From assembly GCF_042677205.1 (NCBI RefSeq), contig NZ_JBHTIU010000022.1, positions 22,122-86,121 of the forward strand: DNA of 64,000 nucleotides, in the 5' to 3' direction. The translations under genes and the position numbers were made by a program. This document shows, piece by piece, positions 9,215-16,893 of this stretch (position 1 is its first letter; every line of letters starts with the position of its first letter). The notes below the pieces were generated by a model, which worked only from the letters and a program-made list of their open reading frames with translations, was not told the DNA's origin and did not search any database. The stretch is from Paenibacillus_L residui. Lineage in GTDB: Bacteria; Bacillota; Bacilli; Paenibacillales; NBRC-103111.

Positions 9215-10387
9215 TCAACTGTTAAACGTTCCGTTCACATCGAGGGTTCGGGCGGTCGCCCCCGCCTTCATCCGGCTGCCCGCAATCTTCTCCTGCAGCT
9301 TCTCGTAATACAAGTCTTCGTCTATCGGGAATTCCACCCAGTCGTCCATCCATGTGGACAAATGCATCGCATTGGACAAAGACAGTCCTTTGATCCCTTC
9401 TTCTCCCGGAGCCAGCAGCGGAGTACCGCTGCGAACCGCGTCCACAAAGTTCTGAAAAATAACGATATGCCCGTCCTTGGCCGGTTGGCGCACCGGGATT
9501 TCGCATTTCCAGCATTCCGGCTGGCCGAATCCTCCGGTAAAGGTCCGATTGAACTCCGGCTCGGGAACCGTCAGCCGCCAGAACGTCATCGTTCCGTTCT
9601 CGATGACGATTTTCCCCCGGTCTCCGGTCACTTCATAGCGATTCGTTCCAGGGGCCTCCCCCGTCGTCGTCACGAACAAGCCGGTGGCGCCGTTCTCGTA
9701 CTCGACATAGGCGGTCACATCGTCCTCCACTTCAATGTCGCGATATTTCCCGAAGTGGCAGAACGCTCTCATTCGCTTCGGCATCATATCGACGGTCCAC
9801 TGCCACAAGTCCAGTTGATGCGGGTCCTGATTAATCAGGACTCCGCCCCCCTCTCCGGCCCAGGTCGCTCTCCACGTTCCCGAATCGTAATAGCTCTGGG
9901 GCCGGTACCAGTTCGTAATGATCCAGTTGGTCCGGCGAATATTCCCAAGCTCGCCGGCCTGGACCAGCTCCCTCAGCTTCTGATAGATTGGAAGGGAACG
10001 CTGGTTGTACATCATGCCGAACACTTTCCCGGATGCGGCGGCCGCCTCGTTCATTTCCCTGACCTGCTTCGTATACACCCCGGCAGGCTTCTCGGTCAGC
10101 ACATGCAGTCCCCGCGCGAACGCCCGGATAGCTATCGGCGGGTGATCGTAATGCGGAGTGGCAATATAGACCGCGTCCACGCAGTCCGCCTCCAGCAGAG
10201 CATCCGCACTATTGAACAAGCGCACGCTCTGTCCCAGATGCTCCTTCGCCCAGGATAATCTCGCCGGATCGATATCGCAAGCGGCCGTCAGCCGTGCTCC
10301 CGCCACCTCATTTTTCAATAAATAATTGGCGGTCATCGAGCCCATATTCCCCAATCCAATGATTCCGATTCTCACTTCATCCATCAT
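9215..10387 (-). CDS. Gfo/Idh/MocA family oxidoreductase
   Basis: An NAD(P)-dependent sugar or polyol dehydrogenase-like protein of 390 residues. The Rossmann nucleotide site IGIIGLGNMG lies at residues 7-16, and the family motif EKPAG with catalytic-type Lys100 is intact. The C-terminal half carries the usual beta-sheet substrate domain. The start is a double ATG at 10387/10384 preceded by AAGGGTGAG. It is embedded between the lyase-like gene and the fucosidases, so the likely role is oxidation or epimerisation of a sugar released by these enzymes. The exact substrate cannot be read from the sequence. Confidence 0.88.
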   Translation of the reverse strand: MMDEVRIGIIGLGNMGSMTANYLLKNEVAGARLTAACDIDPARLSWAKEHLGQSVRLFNSADALLEADCVDAVYIATPHYDHPPIAIRAFARGLHVLTEKPAGVYTKQVREMNEAAAASGKVFGMMYNQRSLPIYQKLRELVQAGELGNIRRTNWIITNWYRPQSYYDSGTWRATWAGEGGGVLINQDPHQLDLWQWTVDMMPKRMRAFCHFGKYRDIEVEDDVTAYVEYENGATGLFVTTTGEAPGTNRYEVTGDRGKIVIENGTMTFWRLTVPEPEFNRTFTGGFGQPECWKCEIPVRQPAKDGHIVIFQNFVDAVRSGTPLLAPGEEGIKGLSLSNAMHLSTWMDDWVEFPIDEDLYYEKLQEKIAGSRMKAGATARTLDVNGTFNS

Positions 10388-10521
10388 TGCTCACCCTTGT
10401 CAGACAAATTTGACTTCCAAATCAATGGCTTCCAAATCGAATAGCCGGGAATCGTTCGTGGTGCAAACCTATCCAGCTTCGCCCGGTCTTCCCCGTCGGC
10501 GTCCGCGAGGAGAAACCTGTT

Positions 10522-12492
10522 CTAATTACCGTGTGCCCTTTCTTTAAAAAGACGGAAGTCCAGCGGCCCATCTCCCTGGCGGCAAGGCCGGAATACCGTC
10601 ACAAATTCAGCATGTCTGACCCCGGATCGTCTGCGGATCAGAGCGCTCCTCCGTCCGATTTCCGGCATAGCCGGCGATTCGGCCAAATAAAGGAGAGAGA
10701 CTTCCCCATCCCAGCCGTATACCTGCATGCGTTCGTCCGCTCCTTCGCCCTCGTCCCATTTCCATTCCAGCATCCATTCGTTTCCGGTTCTGTCGATCCG
10801 GACGATTTCCTTAAGGAAAGGATATCCGTCCTCGAAGGACAGCTCGGACGCTTCCACCGGACACAAACGATGCGAAGAGTTAGGGACGGGCACCCCCGGA
10901 GTATGCACGACCCAATCGATAACCTGCTCACGGTCGCAGGCTACGGTGCAAATATCGATCAGTATCCCCTCAGCCAGCGTCACTCTCCGCTCGATTCTCG
11001 CCCCTTCGTAAGCGTCCGCGACTTCTGCGGTAAGCCGGATGACGCCGTTATCCTCCTCGGCGATCAGCAATGCCCCGTTCGAAGCGTTCTGCGAACGCCC
11101 CCCGATGACGATCGTGTTATGGGCGATCGTCTGCCGGAACCAGGCGTCATGCAGCGGATTGTTGTACGGCAGCATCCCGGCATCGGTCAGCCAGCTCCGT
11201 CCCCGCGCATAATACATGAGATGAAGCTTGTCGTAATGACCGTGCCAATCGCCATGCCCGCCGTAATCGAGATACACCGATTGCGCAGCCGGGCTGTCAC
11301 CGGTCCGGGCCACCGCCATTCCCGGCTTGCGCAGCAGGCAGACCGATGACCTGCCTGCAGGACGGCTTGCGCCATCGCCGGCGGACACGCCGAGCTCCTT
11401 GCCCTCTCTGGATGCGAGCGGCCGCCCGAACAGCAGGCTGTACAGCGATGTGCGCTCCGACCTCTGCAGCAGCTCCTTCCCGATTCCATACTGCGCGAAT
11501 GCGAATTCGAAGAGATGGGCGTGATCCCGCAAAGCAATTTCAACGGAATCGTGAATAGCCGGGAACGTATAATCCGGCCAACAGGCTTGGAGAGGAATGC
11601 GGAACATGGCCGCAAATCGGTCATGCTCATACAGCCTCTCTCCCAGGCCAAGGGCGGACCAGACGATCTGCAGCTGCGCCTCCAAAGTGTAAAAATGATA
11701 GCTCCATGCCCCCTCGAACCAGAACCCATCGGTCCCGACGCTGCGCTCCATCTGAAACAGAAAACCGTTATCCGGGTCATGAATGGCGCGGTGCAGCAGC
11801 GGCCTGTCCTGTACGGCTTCGGCCACTGCGGCCATGGCGAAATTATGATAAGCCTGCCAGTTCGACTCACGGCGCGGATTCCGGTTAATGACATCGACCG
11901 CCGGATAGAACAGCTTGCCCGCTATCCTCTTCTGCTCCTCCTCCGTAAGCCGGCCATTCAAGCGAAGCACGGTAAACGCCTGGGCCAACGGCCCGAGCCA
12001 GGCCGCCTCGGACAGCGTCTGATTCTGCACCCTCGCGCCGTACTTCCCCGCCTCTTCCCCTTGCTTGCCGAAGATATCGTGCAGGACAAAGGAAGAATAC
12101 CGCTCAGCGTAGAAGAGCAGCACCTGTTTCGCCCAAGCCGCCCACTTCTCTTCCCCGGTCACCGCATGGAGGATGGCGGCCAGCCGTGTGCGACGGCTGT
12201 ACGAGCTGTGCTCCTGTTCAACGGCTGCTTCATCCCAGGGCGAACCGCTCCATACCTTCGAACAGAGGCGGCAGAGATGATGATGGCGATCTATTCGCTG
12301 AAGCCGGGCGCCATCATCCGGACAGAAGTAATTATGAACGAAGCCGCTCGGCATTAGCGGAATATCGAGAGGAAGCTCCAGGACCGGCTCCATCTCTTCC
12401 TTCAGCAGGGCCAATGCTCTCCCGGCCCAGTCATAATTGGACACCCGCCATCTCAGGTCGTTCTTCCATTCCGCTGTTCCCAATGGGTACAT
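10522..12492 (-). CDS. Heparinase II/III-like polysaccharide lyase
   Basis: A 656-residue protein of the heparinase II/III/alginate lyase type: an N-terminal (alpha/alpha) toroid followed by a beta-sandwich. Conserved-looking active-site stretches include NWQAYHNFA near 220, EGAWSYHFYTLE near 260 and YGGHGDWHGHYDKLHLMYY near 415, matching the Tyr/His chemistry of these lyases. A Cys cluster near residues 57-79 (FCPDDGARL to HLCRLCSKV) may bind zinc. No signal peptide is seen, so it probably acts on internalised oligosaccharides. Such lyases produce the unsaturated uronic ends that the GH88 enzyme of this operon hydrolyses. Confidence 0.85.
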   Translation of the reverse strand: MYPLGTAEWKNDLRWRVSNYDWAGRALALLKEEMEPVLELPLDIPLMPSGFVHNYFCPDDGARLQRIDRHHHLCRLCSKVWSGSPWDEAAVEQEHSSYSRRTRLAAILHAVTGEEKWAAWAKQVLLFYAERYSSFVLHDIFGKQGEEAGKYGARVQNQTLSEAAWLGPLAQAFTVLRLNGRLTEEEQKRIAGKLFYPAVDVINRNPRRESNWQAYHNFAMAAVAEAVQDRPLLHRAIHDPDNGFLFQMERSVGTDGFWFEGAWSYHFYTLEAQLQIVWSALGLGERLYEHDRFAAMFRIPLQACWPDYTFPAIHDSVEIALRDHAHLFEFAFAQYGIGKELLQRSERTSLYSLLFGRPLASREGKELGVSAGDGASRPAGRSSVCLLRKPGMAVARTGDSPAAQSVYLDYGGHGDWHGHYDKLHLMYYARGRSWLTDAGMLPYNNPLHDAWFRQTIAHNTIVIGGRSQNASNGALLIAEEDNGVIRLTAEVADAYEGARIERRVTLAEGILIDICTVACDREQVIDWVVHTPGVPVPNSSHRLCPVEASELSFEDGYPFLKEIVRIDRTGNEWMLEWKWDEGEGADERMQVYGWDGEVSLLYLAESPAMPEIGRRSALIRRRSGVRHAEFVTVFRPCRQGDGPLDFRLFKERAHGN

Positions 12493-12852
12493 CTAGGTCC
12501 CCCCCATCTGCAAGCCTGGCTGTCGGAGCCTTATGATTTCCCCGACAGCCGATCGGCCAGTTTGTTTATGCTGTCCGAGGAAAGCCGCAGGCTGTCCATC
12601 GGATTGCCCGTTTAGGCACGGTCATCCATAGTGCGGAAAACTTTGCTAGTGCTGCACATCTCGGCCCTGTTTTATGTATGCCGTCCTTGGGACGGCTTTT
12701 TCCCTGGGAGATCACTATCCTCTCGCACGGGAAGAAGTAAGTCATCGTCTTAATGCGTTAGCCGGACAGGCTCATCAGCGCAATAACCGGAAGGCCGGAA
12801 GTTGGATGTCCCCGCTTCCGGCTCTCGTATCGCAAGGACGGGCGATTCTCCC
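12493..12852. other. Gap inside the utilisation operon with hairpins
   Basis: No gene. Read along the operon (minus strand), GCCGGAAG and CTTCCGGC around 12791-12823 form an 8-bp hairpin just after the binding-protein gene; this could stabilise the upstream mRNA or reduce read-through. A second hairpin, GCCGTCC TT GGGACGGC at 12680-12696, is followed by a T run only on the plus strand. Confidence 0.45.
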
Positions 12853-14394
12853 TTATTTCTTGCTTGCGTTATATTCATCCATATATTCCTTCAGAATTTG
12901 GGCGCCGATACCGCTGCTCCAGGCGTCAATTTCCGCCTGTACGGCATCCCATTCCCCTTTGCCCAGCACATAATTGGTTGATGCCTCGGTCAGCTTTTTC
13001 AAGTGATCCGGGTTCTTACCCAATGTCGGGGACAGAATGGACAGGAACGGATTTTCCACTCCCGCTTGTTCAAATTCGTCCAGCACCGCTCTCTGCGCTT
13101 GGCGGACTTCCGGAATCAGGGAGGAGGCATAGTAGTATTTGTCATATTCATTCTGCAGAACGAGAATGCCCGGCTTCTCTTTATCATAGAGCTTCTTCTG
13201 CTCATCCGTCCGGTCAATCGCCCCGGTCGCCAGATCATACTTGTTATAATGGACCCCCTCGATTCCCGCTTTGGAGATGATGGTCGCTTCCTCGGAGGCG
13301 CTCCAATTCAGGAACTCGACGATTTTCTCCGCCTTGTCCTTGGGCACGTTGGACGGAATGACCCAGATGCCGAAATACCCTTCGATCATCTGCACTCCCT
13401 TGTGGCCCTTCGGACCTTCAAGAATCGGAATGCCGACCAGCTCCGCATTCGGATCGGCCTTCTTCATGACGGACGTATTGCTGTCATCCAGCATCCCTAC
13501 ATTGTCCACCATGGCTCCGACCATCCCGGATTTGAACTTATCCTTGGATTGGACGGTTTTCGTCACCGGGGCATCCTTATCGATCAGCCCGCTCGTATAA
13601 GCCATTCGGATCCAGTCCAGATACTCTTTATATTCCGGAGTTTGGAAATAAGCGACCGGCTTTCCGTCCTGCACTTTATACACGTACGGCAGCCCGAAGG
13701 AGAACCCGATCGGGTTCAACGAACCGAACCACGGAGAGTTGAACGGCCCGGCCACCATAGGAATCGTATTACCCCCGCCGGCGGGATCGTTCTCCTTGAA
13801 CACCTTCAGAGCGTTCGTAAATTCATCCAGCGTCTTCGGAACGGGCAAATTGTACTTGTCCAGCCAGTCCTTGCGGATGAAAATGTTGGAGTTCCCCCCG
13901 CCGTAGATCCCCCTCGGTCTCGGAATGCCGAATATTTTGCCGTCTACCGTCGTATTGTTCCAGGTGTATTCGGGGATTTTCTGAAGATTCTCGTTCTTCT
14001 TGACCAGCTCGCTCAAATCGTGGAAGGCCCCTTGCTTGGCCAGCTTCACATACTTGTCATCCTTGCCGTCTGTCAGCAGAATAAGATCGTATTGATTTCC
14101 GGCCGCAATCGCAATATTGACCTTATCGGTGTAGACGTCACCGGGGACGACCTCCAGATTCAGCTTGATGTTCGCCCTCTTCTCGATTTCCTCCAGCGTC
14201 TTGTTGTTCTCCAGAACAGGCGGCTCTCCCGAGGCGAGGATAGTCAATGCTTTGATCTGCGTCGGCTGGCCTTCACCTCCCCCGTCCTTCACGGAAGCCC
14301 CCTGCCCCTCCTTGCCGCCGGAAGCGCATCCGGCCACGGTGCCCATCGTCAAAGTAAGCGCCAGTGAAATCCCTGCCCATTTCTTCATCTTCAT
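12853..14394 (-). CDS. ABC transporter solute-binding lipoprotein for oligosaccharide
   Basis: A large (513 aa) extracellular solute-binding protein of the LplA type that pairs with LplB/LplC permeases. The start at 14394 is set by AGGGGAG about nine bases upstream; the frame extends to 14538 but that part lacks a signal sequence. Residues 1-23 are a lipoprotein signal with lipobox VAGC, so Cys23 should be lipidated and the protein tethered outside the membrane. The mature part has the family's two-lobed substrate-binding pattern. It is co-transcribed with the two permeases upstream. No ATPase gene is nearby, so a shared MsmX-type ATPase encoded elsewhere is expected. Confidence 0.92.
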   Translation of the reverse strand: MKMKKWAGISLALTLTMGTVAGCASGGKEGQGASVKDGGGEGQPTQIKALTILASGEPPVLENNKTLEEIEKRANIKLNLEVVPGDVYTDKVNIAIAAGNQYDLILLTDGKDDKYVKLAKQGAFHDLSELVKKNENLQKIPEYTWNNTTVDGKIFGIPRPRGIYGGGNSNIFIRKDWLDKYNLPVPKTLDEFTNALKVFKENDPAGGGNTIPMVAGPFNSPWFGSLNPIGFSFGLPYVYKVQDGKPVAYFQTPEYKEYLDWIRMAYTSGLIDKDAPVTKTVQSKDKFKSGMVGAMVDNVGMLDDSNTSVMKKADPNAELVGIPILEGPKGHKGVQMIEGYFGIWVIPSNVPKDKAEKIVEFLNWSASEEATIISKAGIEGVHYNKYDLATGAIDRTDEQKKLYDKEKPGILVLQNEYDKYYYASSLIPEVRQAQRAVLDEFEQAGVENPFLSILSPTLGKNPDHLKKLTEASTNYVLGKGEWDAVQAEIDAWSSGIGAQILKEYMDEYNASKK

Positions 14395-14467
14395 ATCGAT
14401 TAACTCCCCTCTTTGAATATTGAACCTTCTGCAGTTCTGCAAGCGAAGCATACCGGAAATCCTGTGC

Positions 14468-15340
14468 CTACTCTTTAATCGACCCGAGCATCGCCCCCTT
14501 CGCGAAGTGCTTCTGCAGAAACGGATATACAAGCACAATGGGAATCATAGCAACGATAATCGCCGCCATTTTCACGTTATCTCCGACCTGGCTGGCCAGC
14601 TCGAAATCGAGATTCGCCTCATTGGCAAAGTTGGAATTGCCGACGACAACCATTTGCCGCAGCAGCACCTGGATCGGCCATTTTTCCGGATTGCTCAAAT
14701 AAATAATGGCGGAGAAGAAATCATTCCAGTAAGAGACCATGAAAAACAATGAGAAAGTCGCAATGATCGGCATGGACAGCGGAATAACGACCGACCACAG
14801 AATCCTCATCTCCCCCGCTCCATCGATCCGGGCCGCTTCATCCAGGCTTTCCGACAAATTTTGGAAGAAGGTCTTCATCACCAGTATGGTGAAAGCATTC
14901 GTCGCTGCGGGCAAAATTAGAGCCCAATAGCTGTCCAGCAAGCCCAAGCTTTTGACAAGCAAGTATTTCGGAATCATGCCGCCGCTGAAGACCATCGTAA
15001 ACAGCATCAGGAGCAGCATGATTTTGCGTCCCGGAAGGGTTTTCCTGGAGATGGCATAGGCCAATGTAATGGAAACGATCAGATTGACGACCGTTCCAAG
15101 CGCCGTTAAATAGATCGAATTTCCGAGGCTGTTGACGAACTGGTTCGTCGAGAACAAGTAGCGGTACGCTTCCAGCGTGAACTCCTTCGGAAACAGATAG
15201 AATCTGCCGCCGACCGATTCGCTGACCGGGCTGAGGGAAACGGCAAGCATATACCAGAAGGGTATGATGACCAGCAAACAAAGCCCAAGCAGGAACAGAA
15301 CATTCACGCCGTCAAATATCGATAGTTTCCGTAGCTTCAT
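14468..15340 (-). CDS. Carbohydrate ABC transporter permease, LplC/YtcP type
   Basis: Inner-membrane component of the oligosaccharide importer, 290 residues with six predicted membrane segments. The EAA loop that docks the ATPase is visible as SLDEAARIDGAGEMRILW around residues 185-203. An AGGGAGGACC ribosome site precedes the ATG by seven bases. It lies 12 bases after the partner permease gene and 73 bases before the binding-protein gene, a standard order for this importer class. Confidence 0.93.
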   Translation of the reverse strand: MKLRKLSIFDGVNVLFLLGLCLLVIIPFWYMLAVSLSPVSESVGGRFYLFPKEFTLEAYRYLFSTNQFVNSLGNSIYLTALGTVVNLIVSITLAYAISRKTLPGRKIMLLLMLFTMVFSGGMIPKYLLVKSLGLLDSYWALILPAATNAFTILVMKTFFQNLSESLDEAARIDGAGEMRILWSVVIPLSMPIIATFSLFFMVSYWNDFFSAIIYLSNPEKWPIQVLLRQMVVVGNSNFANEANLDFELASQVGDNVKMAAIIVAMIPIVLVYPFLQKHFAKGAMLGSIKE

Positions 15341-15352
15341 GGTTGGTCCTCC

Positions 15353-16300
15353 CTAGAATATTCCCTCTTCGTTGAACAGCTTGGCCATGAAATTGGCGAT
15401 CAGCATCAGAATCAGGCCGACTACCGAATTAAACAAGCCTATCGCTATACTGTAGCTGAATTCGAATCGCTGTAATCCGACTTTGTACACATAGAGATCG
15501 AATACGTTCGAGACGTTCTCGTTGAAGTTGTTCCACATCAGGAACACCTGCTGGAAGTTGGAGTCCATGACCGATCCGAGGCGGAGAATGAGTAGAATGA
15601 TGATCGTGCTTCTTATACAAGGAAGAGTGATGTGCCAGATGTTGTGCCACCGGTTGGCCCCATCGACCTTGGCCGCTTCATACAGCTCCGGATTGACTCC
15701 GGCCAGCGCCGCCAGGAAAATGATCGTCCCCCACCCTGCATCCTTCCAGATTTGCTGGAACAGCACGACCGGACGAAACCATTCGTTGCTCATCAGGAAC
15801 GGAAGATTGTTCTGAATCCAGATTTCCAGATAGTGATTGATCACTCCGGACGGGCCCAGGAAGATGAACGTAATTCCGACGATGATGACCCATGACACGA
15901 AGTGGGGAAGATACAGCACCGTCTGCACGAAACGTTTGTATAGGCTGGAACGGACCTCATTAAGCAAGAGCGACAGAATAATGGTAAGAGGAAAGTAAAA
16001 CAGAAGATTATACAAGCTCAGCAGCAAAGTATTCCTCAGCAGCTCCAGGAAGGTGGTTTCACTGAAAAATCTCTGAAAATGCTCCAGCCCCACCCATTCG
16101 CTCTTCAAAAATCCAAGGTAGGGACTGTATTCCTGGAACGCGAGCAGCACTCCCCACATCGGTCCGTAATGAAAGATCAGAAAATATAAGATGCCCGGCG
16201 CCGCCAACAAATAAAACCATAGATGCTTGCGGAGGGTATGCTTTCTTAATGAACCTTTCCCCGTATGCCGCGTATTTTTGTTCAAGGAAATCTCAGCCAT
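15353..16300 (-). CDS. Carbohydrate ABC transporter permease, LplB type
   Basis: First gene of the operon: a 315-residue membrane permease with six predicted helices after a basic N-terminus. The EAA motif appears as ELYEAAKVDGANRWHNIWH around residues 215-233. The start at 16300 has GGAGGTTG eight bases upstream. The promoter at 16338-16367 lies about 40 bases before the start, so this gene opens the transcript that continues through the lyase and glycosidase genes. Confidence 0.93.
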   Translation of the reverse strand: MAEISLNKNTRHTGKGSLRKHTLRKHLWFYLLAAPGILYFLIFHYGPMWGVLLAFQEYSPYLGFLKSEWVGLEHFQRFFSETTFLELLRNTLLLSLYNLLFYFPLTIILSLLLNEVRSSLYKRFVQTVLYLPHFVSWVIIVGITFIFLGPSGVINHYLEIWIQNNLPFLMSNEWFRPVVLFQQIWKDAGWGTIIFLAALAGVNPELYEAAKVDGANRWHNIWHITLPCIRSTIIILLILRLGSVMDSNFQQVFLMWNNFNENVSNVFDLYVYKVGLQRFEFSYSIAIGLFNSVVGLILMLIANFMAKLFNEEGIF

Positions 16301-16337
16301 GATTCAACCTCCACTCTGTCTAGTACCGGCAGAACCG

Positions 16338-16367
16338 ACTATACATGAAAGCGCTATATTCGCTCAA
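16338..16367 (-). promoter_or_regulatory. Promoter of the polysaccharide-utilisation operon with embedded cre-like site
   Basis: On the minus strand, TTGAGC (16362-16367) and TATAGT (16338-16343) are separated by 18 bases, a good sigma-A arrangement. The spacer contains ATGAAAGCGCTATAT (16345-16359 on the plus strand), which fits the CcpA cre consensus WTGNAANCGNWNNCW except at one position. Binding there would block polymerase, so glucose repression is likely. The AraC regulator upstream is the probable specific activator. Confidence 0.65.
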
Positions 16368-16510
16368 CATGAAAGATTTGTAAGGACTGCATTTTTTCGC
16401 TGTACAAAAAACTGCACTTCCTTCAAAAATATGCACTTGACCCGTTTTCCCTTATGCCGCAAGGGGTTGGGCGATTTCCGTCATGCTTATAGTCCGCTTG
16501 CGGTGAAATT

Positions 16511-16632
16511 AAAAAAAGCTCCTAACGGAGCCTCTTCGAAGACGAATAACCCGGTTTTAAAGGTAACTTTTTATGCCAATTAGAAAGTTGTTCCATTTTA
16601 ATGCTTTAATGAACTTAAACTTTCTAATGTGG
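16511..16632. repeat. 122-bp direct repeat, copy 1
   Basis: This unit is nearly identical to 16688-16810. It begins with a hairpin that, read on the minus strand, is GGCTCCGTTAGGAGC followed by seven Ts, a terminator-like structure. It ends with inverted arms ATTAGAAAGTT and AACTTTCTAAT about 35 bases apart. Confidence 0.85.
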
Positions 16633-16687
16633 CAAGGATAAACGGCTATCGCCGTCCTTAGGACGGGCGCGTTTACCGATGAAATAT

Positions 16688-16810
16688 AAAAAAAGCTCCT
16701 AACGGAGCCTCTTCGAAGACGAATAACCCGGTTTTAAAGGTAGCTTTTTATGCCAATTAGAAAGTTTGTCCCATTTTAATGCTTTAATGAACTTAAACTT
16801 TCTAATGTGG
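16688..16810. repeat. 123-bp direct repeat, copy 2
   Basis: Second copy of the unit at 16511-16632, with only a few differences (for example GGTAGC for GGTAAC). The 55-base spacer between copies contains another hairpin, CGCCGTCC TTAG GACGGGCG, at 16650-16669. Both copies lie between the regulator gene and the operon promoter. Confidence 0.85.
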
Positions 16811-16852
16811 TAAGAACAGATATAGATGAAAACTTATACTTTCTTATATTTT

Positions 16853-16893
16853 AAAAAAGGCCCGTTAACGCAGGTAGATGCGTCACGGCCCTT
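16853..16893 (-). terminator. Intrinsic terminator of the AraC regulator gene
   Basis: On the minus strand an AAGGGCCGT-ACGCA arm pairs with TGCGT-AACGGGCCTT and is followed by six Ts. The stop codon of the regulator lies inside the left arm. Confidence 0.8.

Noticed and set aside
12680..12701. Strong terminator inside the utilisation operon
   Set aside because: The T run follows the hairpin only on the plus strand, where no gene ends, so it should not stop the operon transcript.
13003..14367. 454-codon plus-strand open frame opposite the binding-protein gene
   Set aside because: It is the antisense shadow of a clear lipoprotein gene, lacks a ribosome site and has no recognisable domain.
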